14,520 nucleotides of DNA from Natronohydrobacter sp. (GCA_007123015.1 SKSL01000252.1:1-14520); one strand, 5' to 3'; positions 1-7,394 are shown, numbered from the stretch's first letter. Numbers and translations are program-made. Notes: generated by a model from the letters alone, not told the origin.

Positions 1-372
1 CGCCGCCCCCAGCAGGATCAGCCCGGCGATGTACTCGCCTGCGGTTTCCGGTTCGATGAAGGGGGCAAAGACGAACTCGAAAAAGATGATCCCCAGCACC
101 GCCATGGTGAAGGGCTTGATGGCCCAGTTCACCGCCAGCGTGATGATCAGCCCCTTGGGGCGTTCATGCACTCGCGCCAGCGCGGCGAAGTTCACCGCCA
201 CCATCATCGGGTAGATCATCACCCAGATCAGCACTGCGATCACCAGGTTGATCTGCCCGACCTCCCACCCGGCAAGCATGGCGAACAGATCGGGGAAGAG
301 CGCGCCAAGCGCCAGCCCGGTCAGAATGCTCAAGCCTACCCAGAGCGACAGAAAGCGTTCGAATGTGGACAT
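1..372 (-). CDS. acr3: ACR3-family arsenite efflux permease (N-terminal part, cut by window edge)
   Basis: Inner-membrane carrier expected to export arsenite using the proton gradient. The 124 visible residues begin MSTFERFLSLW and contain the family-typical stretch LIWVMIYPMM (49-57) followed by RPKGL (71-75) and NWAIKPF (82-88), with about three hydrophobic helices. Reading stops at LILLGAA, just before the place where ACR3 proteins carry the conserved Pro-Cys of helix 4, so the key cysteine lies outside the window. Family members are about 350 residues, so roughly two thirds is missing. The ATG at 372 lies 10 nt after the arsR stop, so the two are probably co-transcribed and controlled by the ArsR protein. 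The identification is from remembered family motifs and is fairly secure. Confidence 0.88.
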   Translation of the reverse strand, partial: MSTFERFLSLWVGLSILTGLALGALFPDLFAMLAGWEVGQINLVIAVLIWVMIYPMMVAVNFAALARVHERPKGLIITLAVNWAIKPFTMAVLGIIFFEFVFAPFIEPETAGEYIAGLILLGAA

Positions 373-382
373 GTGCGGGCGC

Positions 383-727
383 TCACATCTTGTCAGGGGT
401 GACGCAGCAGGCAGGATCGCTGGATGCGGCTTGAAGCGCGGCAATCAGCTCCGCCAGCGGGGCCAGCGAACCGGGCACCAGCGCATAACACACGCGCGGA
501 GGGTCGATCTGCCCCTCAATCACGCCTGCGGCTTTCAGGATACGCAGGTGTTCGGACACGGTCGATTGCGCCAGCCCGACTGCCTGCACAATATCGCCGC
601 CGATACAGCCTGGCGTGCGCGCGAGCAACACAAGGATCTTCAGCCGCGCCGGATGCGCCAGCGCTTTGGCCAGTGCAGCAAGGTGGTCGTCATCTGTCTG
701 ATCTGTAGCGCTGAGTTCCGTAAGCAT
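383..727 (-). CDS. arsR: ArsR-family metalloid-responsive repressor
   Basis: Small winged-helix repressor of the ArsR/SmtB family, 114 residues from the ATG at 727. It shows the dimer/HTH pattern ALAHPARLKILVLLA and the recognition helix LAQSTVSEHLRILKAAGVI. Cysteines fall at 41 (TPGCIGGDIV), 80 (VCYAL) and an adjacent pair at 107-108 near the C-terminus; C-terminal Cys pairs are known As(III) ligands in some ArsR types, so arsenite sensing is likely. The frame stays open upstream to an ATG at 799, but that would place the coding start upstream of the operator dyad (737-759) and adds sequence unlike ArsR, so I prefer 727 even though no clear Shine-Dalgarno precedes it. It is followed after 10 nt by acr3, giving an autoregulated arsenite-resistance operon. 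Confidence 0.9.
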   Translation of the reverse strand: MLTELSATDQTDDDHLAALAKALAHPARLKILVLLARTPGCIGGDIVQAVGLAQSTVSEHLRILKAAGVIEGQIDPPRVCYALVPGSLAPLAELIAALQAASSDPACCVTPDKM

Positions 728-736
728 GGCAAATGC

Positions 737-759
737 ATCGTTAATCGTCGTTACACGAT
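737..759 (-). promoter_or_regulatory. Candidate ArsR operator dyad
   Basis: A 23-bp imperfect inverted repeat whose outer arms are ATCGT and ACGAT and whose inner arms include CG/CG; eight of eleven arm positions are symmetrical. It sits 10 bp upstream of the preferred arsR start. On the minus strand it overlaps a TATATC element (757-762) that could be a -10 box, with TTGCGC as a weak -35. This is where an autorepressing ArsR would bind, but no binding evidence exists beyond symmetry and position. Confidence 0.5.
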
Positions 760-847
760 ATATGAACGGATCTTCAGGCCAGCGCAAGTCGGAAATCACC
801 GAAACCAGATTGCAGTTCCGCCGCGACAGTCAGCCCTGCGCTGCGCG

Positions 848-1456
848 TCAGTCCCGGAACACTTTGGCGGCCAGAAGTACCCGTGCGCCCGCCGTGATCA
901 GGCACAGCACACCGAAGCCCCAGGCCAGCGGCACGAACCAGCCCGGAAGCAGGCACAGGAGCAAGAAAAAGGCGATGGTCTCGGTCCCTTCCAGCAGCCC
1001 GCCCGTGAAATAAAGCGATTTCACCCCATGCGCATCCGAGCGCATCTGCTTCTTTTCGGCCAGAACAGCAAAGCCCAGAAAAGAACCTGCATTGACATAG
1101 AAGCTGAGCAACAGAAATGCACCTGCCACCCCATGCGCCTGTGGATCAAGCAGTACGAAGGCCAGCGGGATCGCGGCATAGAACAGGTAGTCGCAAACAA
1201 TATCCAGGTAGCCGCCGAAATCCGTTACTTCGGTGGCCCGCGCCACGGCCCCGTCCAGCCCGTCGGCCAGTCGCGAGGCAAGAATCAGCGCAAGGGCGAC
1301 CCAGAACATCTGCGCCACGATGGCAGCACTCGCGGCGAGCGCGAAGGCGAGCCCGATCAGGGTAACCTGATTGGCGCTCAGGCCAAGCTGCGCGACCCCA
1401 GCCCCGAGCCAGTTCAGCGGCGGATCGATGAAGGGGCGCAGATGGCGATCAAGCAT
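848..1456 (-). CDS. CDP-alcohol phosphatidyltransferase family protein
   Basis: Integral membrane enzyme that should transfer a phosphatidyl or similar phospho-alcohol group from a CDP-linked donor to an alcohol acceptor, releasing CMP. It is 202 residues from the ATG at 1456 (MLDRHLRPFI). The signature runs D65-x2-D68-G69-x2-A72-R73, then G81-x3-D85-x3-D89, so all the acidic metal ligands and the final catalytic Asp are present. About six hydrophobic segments follow the family layout. The open frame extends upstream to 1585 but that part is basic and non-family, so the internal ATG is chosen. The acceptor cannot be told from sequence: PgsA- or Pcs-like roles are possible but not supported. 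It is divergent from the ynjB-like gene and tandem with arsR; no functional link is evident. Confidence 0.82.
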   Translation of the reverse strand: MLDRHLRPFIDPPLNWLGAGVAQLGLSANQVTLIGLAFALAASAAIVAQMFWVALALILASRLADGLDGAVARATEVTDFGGYLDIVCDYLFYAAIPLAFVLLDPQAHGVAGAFLLLSFYVNAGSFLGFAVLAEKKQMRSDAHGVKSLYFTGGLLEGTETIAFFLLLCLLPGWFVPLAWGFGVLCLITAGARVLLAAKVFRD

Positions 1457-1530
1457 CGGGTATCGGCTCTTTACATCACAGTGCTGCGCATTACGCTCGC
1501 GGCATCTGGTAAATTTCAGGGGCGTTGAAA

Positions 1531-1554
1531 CTTTTCCGCCATTTCGCCGAAAAG
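1531..1554. promoter_or_regulatory. Inverted repeat in the divergent promoter region
   Basis: CTTTTC (1531-1536) and GAAAAG (1549-1554) form a perfect 6-bp dyad around a 12-bp centre that adds two more symmetrical pairs. It lies 35 bp upstream of the ynjB-like ATG, between divergent genes (1457-1588), a typical operator position. The arms could arise by chance and no regulator is nearby. Confidence 0.25.
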
Positions 1555-1588
1555 CTCTACGACGCCCCACAACAGGACCTAGCACAGA

Positions 1589-2800
1589 ATGCAGAAGATA
1601 CTACAGACCACCGCGCTTGTCGCTCTGACTCTCGCGCCTGCAATGGCCATGGCGCAGGATGTGCGCGACTGGCCCGCCATCAAGGACGCCGCGCAAGGCC
1701 AGACTGTATTTTGGCATGCCTGGGGCGGTGATCCGCGCATCAATGCCTTCATCGCCTCGGTCGGGTCTGACTTGCAGGCCCGCTACGGCGTGACGCTTGA
1801 ACATGTGCGGCTGGCCGATACGGCTGATGCTGTGACACGCGTGATCGCCGAACGGCAGGCGGGGCGCGACACAGGCGGTGCTGTCGATGCGATCTGGATC
1901 AATGGCGCGAATTTCGCCTCGATGAAGGAACAGGACCTGCTGTTTGGTCCCTTCGCTGAAGACCTGCCCAATTGGCCTCTCGTCGATACCGAAGCGAACC
2001 CCGCTGTGCTGGTCGATTTCACCCTGCCAGTCGAGGGTTTCGGCAGCCCATGGGCGATGTTCCAGATGGTGTTCGAATATGACAGTGCGCGCCTGCCCGA
2101 GCCCCCGCGCTCGCTCGACGCGTTGCGCGCATGGATCGCCGACAATCCGGGCCGCTTCACCTACCCGCAGCCACCCGATTTCCTGGGCACCAGCTTTCTG
2201 AAGCAGGTGCTTTACGGTGTGCTCGATGACACATCTGTCCTGATGGGCCCGATCGAGGATATCGACTATGACGCCGTGACCGCCCCGCTCTGGACCTTTC
2301 TGGACGAGATCACGCCGAACCTCTGGCGGCAGGGGCGGGCCTTTCCGGCGAATGAACCCGCGCTGGCGCAGCTTCTGGCCGATGGCGAGATCGACATCGG
2401 CTTCGCCTTCAACCCCGGTCGTGCTTCGGCTGCGATTGCCGATGGCGAATTGCCCGCCACAGTGCGGACTTTCGTCTTTGAGGAAGGCACGCTCGCCAAT
2501 TCCTCTTACCTCTCGATCCCGTCCAATGCCGCCAATATCGAAGGCGCGCTGCTGCTCGCCAATCTGATCCTCGACCCCGAGATTCAGGCCCGCGCGCAAG
2601 ACCCGTCTGTGCTGGGCTTCCAGACTGTGCTGGGCATGGACCGGCTGGACGCGGAAGACCGCGCCCGTTTTGACGCGCTGGAATTGGGGATCGCGACGCT
2701 TGCACCCGACGAGATGGGCACTGGCCTGCTGGAACCGCATCCCAGCTGGATGACCCGCATCGCCGAGGATTGGACCGCGCGTTTCGGCACAGGCCAGTAA
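1589..2800 (+). CDS. ynjB: ABC transporter substrate-binding protein, YnjB type
   Basis: Periplasmic solute-binding protein of an ABC importer, 403 residues. Residues 1-22 form a signal peptide (basic start, hydrophobic core, AMA-Q cleavage context). The mature chain carries the YnjB-like features HAWGGDPRIN (43-52), AIWINGANFASMKEQDLLFGP and a central EGFGSPWAMFQMVF segment. AGGA lies 11 nt upstream of the ATG. It starts a three-gene operon: the permease begins 1 nt after this stop, and the ATPase overlaps the permease. The E. coli YnjBCD substrate is not established to my knowledge; relation to thiamine/iron-type binding proteins is distant, so no ligand is assigned. Confidence 0.85.
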   Translation: MQKILQTTALVALTLAPAMAMAQDVRDWPAIKDAAQGQTVFWHAWGGDPRINAFIASVGSDLQARYGVTLEHVRLADTADAVTRVIAERQAGRDTGGAVDAIWINGANFASMKEQDLLFGPFAEDLPNWPLVDTEANPAVLVDFTLPVEGFGSPWAMFQMVFEYDSARLPEPPRSLDALRAWIADNPGRFTYPQPPDFLGTSFLKQVLYGVLDDTSVLMGPIEDIDYDAVTAPLWTFLDEITPNLWRQGRAFPANEPALAQLLADGEIDIGFAFNPGRASAAIADGELPATVRTFVFEEGTLANSSYLSIPSNAANIEGALLLANLILDPEIQARAQDPSVLGFQTVLGMDRLDAEDRARFDALELGIATLAPDEMGTGLLEPHPSWMTRIAEDWTARFGTGQ

Positions 2801-2801
2801 C

Positions 2802-4466
2802 TTGGCCCGCGCCGGGCTCTGGGCCGCGCTGACGCTGCTGGCGCTGCCCGTGCTGGCAGGGCTGGCCGGGGTGCTGGGCCCGGCCTTCGGCTATCTGCCC
2901 GCGCTGGGCCGGTCCACAGTCTCGCTTGACCCGTGGCAGGCCGTGCTGGCATGGCCGGGGCTGGGGGCGGCGATGCGGCTGTCGGTGGTGACAGGGATCC
3001 TCTCGACCGCGATCTCGATGGCGCTGACACTCTTGATCGTCGCAGCCTGGCAGGGCACGCGGTCTTTCCAGTGGATCACCCGCGCGCTTGCGCCCTCGCT
3101 GTCGCTGCCCCATGCCGCTGCCGCCTTTGGGCTGGCCTTCCTGATCGCACCTTCGGGCTGGATCGCGCGGGCCTTTTCGCCCTGGGCAACCGGGTGGGAG
3201 CTGCCACCGGATCTGCTGATCGTCAATGACCCATGGGGCCTCGCACTGGTCGCAGGGCTGGTCGTCAAGGAAGTGCCGTTCCTGCTGCTGATGGTGCTGG
3301 CCGCGTTGCCACAAAGCGATTCCCTGCGCGGGCAGATGGTGGCGCGGTCGCTTGGATATGGCCGCGTCATGGGCTGGATGAAAGCTGTCGCCCCGCGCGT
3401 CTATGCCCAGATCCGACTGCCGGTCTATGCTGTGCTGGCCTATTCCATGTCGGTTGTGGATGTCGCGCTGATCCTTGGACCCACGCGCCCGCCGACCTTG
3501 GCCGTGCAGATCCTCGAATGGATGAACCATCCCGATCTTGGCATGCGGTTTCAGGCGGCGGCGGCGGCGCTCTTGCAACTTGGGCTGGTGCTGGGCGTGC
3601 TGGCGCTCTGGATCGCGGGCGAACGCCTTGTTGCGCGCTGGGGCGTGGGTTGGGCCGCTGGTGGTGCGCGTGGCATAGCGGCAGATACAGTTCTGCGTCC
3701 GCTCGGGGCCGGGGCCGCGCTCGGGATAGGGCTGGCTGTGGGACTGGGGCTGGCGGGGCTTCTGGTCTGGTCCTTCGCTGGCCTTTGGCAGTTTCCAGCG
3801 CTCTGGCCCGACAGTTTCAGCCTGCGTGTCTGGTCAGGGCAAAGCGCTGCCCTGCAACGCCGTTTGTGGGAAACTGCGCTGATTGCGCTCGGGGCCACTG
3901 GGATAGCTCTGGCCCTGAGCATAGCAGCCCTGCAAGCGGGGGCGCGAGGTGCCAGCGCGGCCCTGATCTATCTGCCGCTGATCGTGCCGCAGATCGCTTT
4001 TCTGCCTGGGCTGGCCACTTTCGCGCTGATCCTTGGCGTGGACGGCACGCGCTGGGCGGTGATGGCCGCGCATCTGGTTTTCGTGCTGCCTTACGTCTAT
4101 CTGGCCCTGGCTGATCCATGGCACGCTTGGGACCGTCGCGCCGGGCTGGTGGCGGCCGGGCTTGGGGCCGGGCCTGCACGGGTGCTCTGGGCCGTGCGCC
4201 TGCCAATGCTGACGCGCGCGCTTTGCGTGGCTTTCGCTGTGGGCTTTGCCACTTCGGTCGCGCAATATCTGCCGACATTGCTGATCGGGGCCGGGCGCGT
4301 CAGCACAGTCACAACCGAGGCGGTGGCGTTGGCAGCATCCAGCAATCGGCGGCTGATCGGGGTCTGGGCCGTGATGCAGATGGCGCTGCCGATGGCGGTC
4401 TTTGCCATGGCGCTGATGCTTCCGGCGCTGCTGTTTCGGCGCAGGCAAGGGATGCAGATCGGATGA
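2802..4466 (+). CDS. ynjC: ABC transporter permease, YnjC type (two fused permease domains)
   Basis: Inner-membrane permease of 554 residues containing two binding-protein-dependent transport domains in one chain, so no second permease gene is needed. About twelve hydrophobic segments are visible. The first coupling (EAA-like) loop lies near residues 178-210 (ARSLGYGRVMGWMKAVAPRV) and the second near 445-475 (AAGLGAGPARVLWAVRLPML). The start is a TTG 1 nt after the ynjB stop with no separate ribosome site, suggesting translational coupling; a later start is possible but would cut the first helix. The stop overlaps the ATPase start as ATGA. It is slightly longer than E. coli YnjC. Confidence 0.85.
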   Translation: MARAGLWAALTLLALPVLAGLAGVLGPAFGYLPALGRSTVSLDPWQAVLAWPGLGAAMRLSVVTGILSTAISMALTLLIVAAWQGTRSFQWITRALAPSLSLPHAAAAFGLAFLIAPSGWIARAFSPWATGWELPPDLLIVNDPWGLALVAGLVVKEVPFLLLMVLAALPQSDSLRGQMVARSLGYGRVMGWMKAVAPRVYAQIRLPVYAVLAYSMSVVDVALILGPTRPPTLAVQILEWMNHPDLGMRFQAAAAALLQLGLVLGVLALWIAGERLVARWGVGWAAGGARGIAADTVLRPLGAGAALGIGLAVGLGLAGLLVWSFAGLWQFPALWPDSFSLRVWSGQSAALQRRLWETALIALGATGIALALSIAALQAGARGASAALIYLPLIVPQIAFLPGLATFALILGVDGTRWAVMAAHLVFVLPYVYLALADPWHAWDRRAGLVAAGLGAGPARVLWAVRLPMLTRALCVAFAVGFATSVAQYLPTLLIGAGRVSTVTTEAVALAASSNRRLIGVWAVMQMALPMAVFAMALMLPALLFRRRQGMQIG

Positions 4467-5101
4467 GTTTGCGACTCGACAGATTGGAAATCGCGCGCGA
4501 TGGCGTGGCGATGGTGCAGATCGACCGCGAGGTGGCGCCGGGAGAGGTGCTGAGCGTCATGGGGCCGTCCGGTTGCGGGAAATCGACGCTTCTGGCAGCA
4601 CTTGTGGGCGCGCTGCCCCCGGCTTTCACCCTGCGCGGGCAGATCTGGCTGGCGGGGCGCGAGATCACGGGCCTGTCGCCGCATCAACGGCGCATGGGGA
4701 TTCTGTTTCAGGACGATCTGCTGTTCCCGCATCTGTCGGTGGCGGGCAATCTGGGCTTCGGGCTGGCGCGGGGCGTGGCGGATCGGGCCGGGGTGATCGC
4801 ACAGGCGCTGAATGAGGCGGGGCTCGCGGGCATGGGCGCGCGCGATCCGGCGACGCTTTCGGGTGGGCAACGGTCGCGAGTGGCGCTGATGCGGGTCTTG
4901 CTGTCAGACCCGGGCGCGCTGCTACTCGATGAGCCTTTCTCGAAACTCGATGCGGGGCTGCGCGCGCAGATGCGGGAGTTCGTCTTTGCCCGTGCCCGCG
5001 CGCGGGGCCTGCCTGTGGTGCTGGTCACGCATGACCTTGCCGATGCGCAGGCAGCGGGCGGGGATGTGGTGCGCGTGACTGGCGAGGTGCTGCGGCTTTA
5101 G
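4463..5101 (+). CDS. ynjD: ABC transporter ATP-binding protein, YnjD type
   Basis: ATPase subunit powering the importer, 212 residues. Visible motifs in order: Walker A GPSGCGKST (34-42), Q-loop Q83 (LFQDD), signature LSGGQ (132-136), Walker B LLLDEP (153-158), D-loop SKLD (160-163) and switch His190 (VTHD). All catalytic residues are intact. The ATG at 4463 overlaps the permease stop (ATGA), and the frame continues upstream only inside the permease gene. The protein lacks the regulatory C-terminal domain of maltose-type ATPases, as E. coli YnjD does. Confidence 0.9.
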   Translation: MSLRLDRLEIARDGVAMVQIDREVAPGEVLSVMGPSGCGKSTLLAALVGALPPAFTLRGQIWLAGREITGLSPHQRRMGILFQDDLLFPHLSVAGNLGFGLARGVADRAGVIAQALNEAGLAGMGARDPATLSGGQRSRVALMRVLLSDPGALLLDEPFSKLDAGLRAQMREFVFARARARGLPVVLVTHDLADAQAAGGDVVRVTGEVLRL

Positions 5102-5108
5102 CGGCGTT

Positions 5109-5153
5109 GGGGGGCGCTGCCCCCCTATCCCCCCGGAGTATTTGGCGCAAGAA
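5109..5153. repeat. Intergenic GC hairpin with CCCCGGAGTATTT tail (probable terminator/repeat element)
   Basis: GGGGGGC (5109-5115), loop GCT, GCCCCCC (5119-5125) give a perfect 7-bp stem, followed by CCCCCCGGAGTATTT (5130-5143) and GCAAGAAAA. It lies between the convergent ynjD and DUF1178 genes, where a shared terminator is expected. From memory this hairpin plus CCCCGGAGTATTT tail recurs many times in Rhodobacteraceae genomes, which also supports the taxon guess; I cannot count copies here. A related copy seems to occur at 8368-8400. Confidence 0.6.
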
Positions 5154-5158
5154 AATGA

Positions 5159-5560
5159 TCAGTTGGTCTTGCGCGAGGGCAGGAAAGGCAGGGGCAGGAC
5201 CGGGATGCCGTCGTCGATAAGTGCCTTGGCCTCTTCGGGTTCGGCCTCGCCATGGATCGGGCGGTCGGGGATCTCACCGAGATACATGGCGCGGGCCTCA
5301 TGCGCGAAACGGTCGCCGACATAATCGGTATTGGCCTCGATCTCGGCGCGCAGGGCGGCCAGTTTTTGCTGTATGTCAGCAGGCGGCACTTTCTGCCTGG
5401 GCTTGATCGATGGGGCCATCAGCGCTTTTTCAACCTGTGTGGTGCCGCAGTCCGGACAGGTGACCAAGTCGCGCTGACACAGGGTGTCAAAGGCCGGTCC
5501 CGACTGAAACCAGCTTTCGAAGGAATGGCCATTGGCGCAGCGCAGGGAAAATTTGATCAT
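5159..5560 (-). CDS. DUF1178 family protein
   Basis: Small soluble protein of 133 residues, function unknown. The ATG at 5560 (MIKFSLRCANGHSFESWF) matches the family N-terminus, while the open frame reaching 5617 adds unrelated residues. Cysteines 8, 28, 35 and 38 (RCANGH, CQRDLVTCPDC) look like a zinc-ribbon. The family segment YVGDRFAHEARAMYLGE (80-96) is clear. The C-terminus is proline-rich and basic. It is divergent from the glutathione peroxidase gene and converges on ynjD; no operon partner is seen. Confidence 0.85.
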   Translation of the reverse strand: MIKFSLRCANGHSFESWFQSGPAFDTLCQRDLVTCPDCGTTQVEKALMAPSIKPRQKVPPADIQQKLAALRAEIEANTDYVGDRFAHEARAMYLGEIPDRPIHGEAEPEEAKALIDDGIPVLPLPFLPSRKTN

Positions 5561-5600
5561 ATTGCCGCAAGTATAAGTGCCGTCGCGGCGAAGTAAATAC

Positions 5601-5639
5601 GCGCGCGCCCAAATCAAGTAGGCGCGTGCTCAAATCAAG
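5601..5639. repeat. Tandem 18-bp direct repeat in a divergent promoter region
   Basis: Two imperfect copies (5601-5618 and 5622-5639; 16 of 18 identical) each end in CAAATCAAG and start 21 bp apart, two helical turns, which suits paired binding of a regulator on one DNA face. They sit between the divergent DUF1178 (start 5560) and glutathione peroxidase (start 5702) genes. A possible promoter for the peroxidase lies just downstream (TTGCCA 5650-5655, TACATA 5672-5677). Confidence 0.45.
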
Positions 5640-5701
5640 GTTGCAAGGCTTGCCAGAGCGAGGCTTCCCGCTACATAACTCTGCGCGAAGGGAGATGTCT
5701 G

Positions 5702-6211
5702 ATGCGGCGCATGCTGTTCTCTATCCTGTTGATCTTGCTGGGCCTTCCCGCTACGGCCTTCACCTTTACGGCGCTTGATGGCAGCCCGATGGAACTGGCG
5801 GACTGGCGCGGGCGGCCGGTGTTGGTGGTCAATACCGCTTCACTTTGCGGCTTCACGCGGCAATACGGCGATATGCAGGCGCTTTATGAGCAATATGGGC
5901 CGCAGGGCCTGGTGGTGCTGGCGGTGCCGTCGGATGATTTCCGGCAGGAATTGTCGAGTAATGAAGAGGTTGAGGAATTTTGCCGCATCCAGACCGGGCT
6001 GACCTTCCCGATCACGCAGATCACGTCTGTACGCGGGGCAGAGGCGCATCCGTTCTTTGTATGGCTGCGCGACAGCTATGGCCATGTTCCGACATGGAAT
6101 TTCAACAAGGCGTTGATTGGTCCCGGGGGCGAGTTGATGGGCTTCTGGGGGTCGAACACACGGCCCACGGCGCGCGCGATCACCGCGCCGATTCGGTCCG
6201 CTTTAAAATGA
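5702..6211 (+). CDS. Glutathione peroxidase family protein, exported
   Basis: Thiol peroxidase of the GPx fold, reducing hydroperoxides; 169 residues. Residues 1-19 are a hydrophobic signal peptide, so the enzyme is probably periplasmic, unlike most bacterial GPx. The catalytic cysteine is Cys49 in NTASLCGFTRQY; Trp132-Asn133 (TWNFNK) and Gln82 (RQE) match the rest of the catalytic tetrad. The usual NQFGGQEP loop is altered to SDDFRQELSSNEE. AAGGGAG (5688-5694) is a good ribosome site 7 nt before the ATG. Periplasmic location makes a thioredoxin-like partner more likely than glutathione, but this is inference. It is followed after 70 nt by the deacetylase gene. Confidence 0.9.
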   Translation: MRRMLFSILLILLGLPATAFTFTALDGSPMELADWRGRPVLVVNTASLCGFTRQYGDMQALYEQYGPQGLVVLAVPSDDFRQELSSNEEVEEFCRIQTGLTFPITQITSVRGAEAHPFFVWLRDSYGHVPTWNFNKALIGPGGELMGFWGSNTRPTARAITAPIRSALK

Positions 6212-6281
6212 AATTCTTTTTCAGCAGTCAAAAAATTTATCTTCGATCCGGATGGGCTCTGACCAGCTCTTTTTTTGATTG

Positions 6282-7394
6282 ATGAAACCTATTTTCATTG
6301 GCTCGGAAATCTATCGCGGTTCGAGCTATGGGCCGAGTCACCCTTTGCACATCCCGCGCGTCTCGACCGTGATGGATCTGTGCCGCGCTCTGGGTTGGAT
6401 AGCGCCCGATCAATACCGCACCAGTCCGCGCGCCAAGGCGCAGGCGCTGACCGGGTTTCATACCGCCGAATATGTCGCTGCCCTGGAGTGGGCCGAATCA
6501 GTGCAGGCAGTGGATGACCGGATGCGCACCCGACATGGTCTGGGCACGACGGCCAATCCAGTATTCCCCGAGATGTTTCGCCGTCCTGCCACCGGGGCCG
6601 GGGGGGTGATGCTGGCGGCGCACCTGGTGCGCGAGGGCGGGGTGGTGCATGTACCGGGGGGTGGCACGCATCACGCTTTCGCGGATCGGGCGAACGGGTT
6701 CTGCTATCTGAATGATCCGGTGCTGTGTCTGCTGAGTTTGCGTGCCCTGGGTCTGTCGCGGATCGCTTATGTCGATATCGACGCGCATCATTGCGACGGG
6801 GTAGAGGCGGCCCTGGGCGCGGCAGAGGACATGCTGCTGATCTCGGTCCATGAGGAACGGCGCTGGCCATTCACAGGCGCGCTGGGGGATGATGGCGGGG
6901 GGCGGGCGATCAATCTGCCAGTGCCCAAGGGCTTCAATGACAGCGAGATGCAGCTGGTGCTGGAGCGGCTGATCCTGCCGACCCTTGAGCGGTTTGCCCC
7001 ACAGGCAATCGTGCTGCAATGTGGATCGGACGCGATTGAGGAAGACCCGCTGTCGCGGCTGGCGCTGTCCAACAATGCCCATGTCAGGGTTGCGCTGGCG
7101 CTGCGTGCGCTGTCCCCGCGCCTGATCGTGCTGGGCGGGGGCGGGTATAATCCGTGGTCCGTCGGGCGCTGCTGGACGCGGGTCTGGGGGGCGTTGAACG
7201 GGTTGGCCGCGCCGGGGGTGCTGCCCGTAGCGGCGCAGACCGTGCTGGCAGCGCTGTCGTGGAACCGTAAAGCGCGCGGGCGGGTGCCGTCCGCGGCTTG
7301 GCTGGCCACGCTGGAAGATCCCCCGCGCGATGGGCCTGTGCGGGCCGAGATAGGCGATCGGGTGGCGAGGCTGATGGCACGCCAAGTGCAGTGA
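6282..7394 (+). CDS. Histone deacetylase / AcuC-like amidohydrolase
   Basis: Zinc-dependent deacetylase of the arginase-deacetylase fold, 370 residues, closest in pattern to class I HDAC and AcuC. The His dyad is His130-His131 (GGGTHHAF). Zinc ligands are Asp167 and His169 (DIDAHHCDGVE) and Asp250 (LQCGSD). The catalytic Tyr289 is in GGGGYN. All active-site residues are present, so activity is expected on an acetylated protein or small acetylated amine. The normal HHGDG is HHCDG here, a Gly to Cys change next to the metal site. The ATG at 6282 is preferred over TTG at 6279; no Shine-Dalgarno is visible and a T7 tract lies just upstream. No acetyltransferase or acetoin gene is nearby, so its substrate is open. 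Confidence 0.9.
   Translation: MKPIFIGSEIYRGSSYGPSHPLHIPRVSTVMDLCRALGWIAPDQYRTSPRAKAQALTGFHTAEYVAALEWAESVQAVDDRMRTRHGLGTTANPVFPEMFRRPATGAGGVMLAAHLVREGGVVHVPGGGTHHAFADRANGFCYLNDPVLCLLSLRALGLSRIAYVDIDAHHCDGVEAALGAAEDMLLISVHEERRWPFTGALGDDGGGRAINLPVPKGFNDSEMQLVLERLILPTLERFAPQAIVLQCGSDAIEEDPLSRLALSNNAHVRVALALRALSPRLIVLGGGGYNPWSVGRCWTRVWGALNGLAAPGVLPVAAQTVLAALSWNRKARGRVPSAAWLATLEDPPRDGPVRAEIGDRVARLMARQVQ

Noticed and set aside
248..1528. Long plus-strand open frame of 426 codons opposite arsR and the CDP-alcohol gene
   Set aside because: Its translation is rich in Arg, Gln and His with no domain or hydrophobic pattern, and it covers three minus-strand genes with clear motifs; it is a GC-driven shadow.
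848..1585. Longer form of the CDP-alcohol phosphatidyltransferase starting at 1585
   Set aside because: The added 43 residues are basic and non-family and would overlap the divergent ynjB promoter; the ATG at 1456 fits the family N-terminus.
1601..2740. Minus-strand frame of 379 codons opposite the ynjB-like gene
   Set aside because: The plus-strand protein has a signal peptide and family motifs; the opposite frame has shadow composition and no ribosome site.
2409..3578. Minus-strand frame of 389 codons across ynjB/ynjC
   Set aside because: Low-complexity Arg/Gln/Pro/His composition typical of antisense frames in GC-rich genes.
6212..6281. T-rich stretch with a T7 run before the deacetylase gene as an intrinsic terminator
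   Set aside because: No GC-rich stem directly precedes the T-run; only a 3-bp CTG/CAG pairing is possible.
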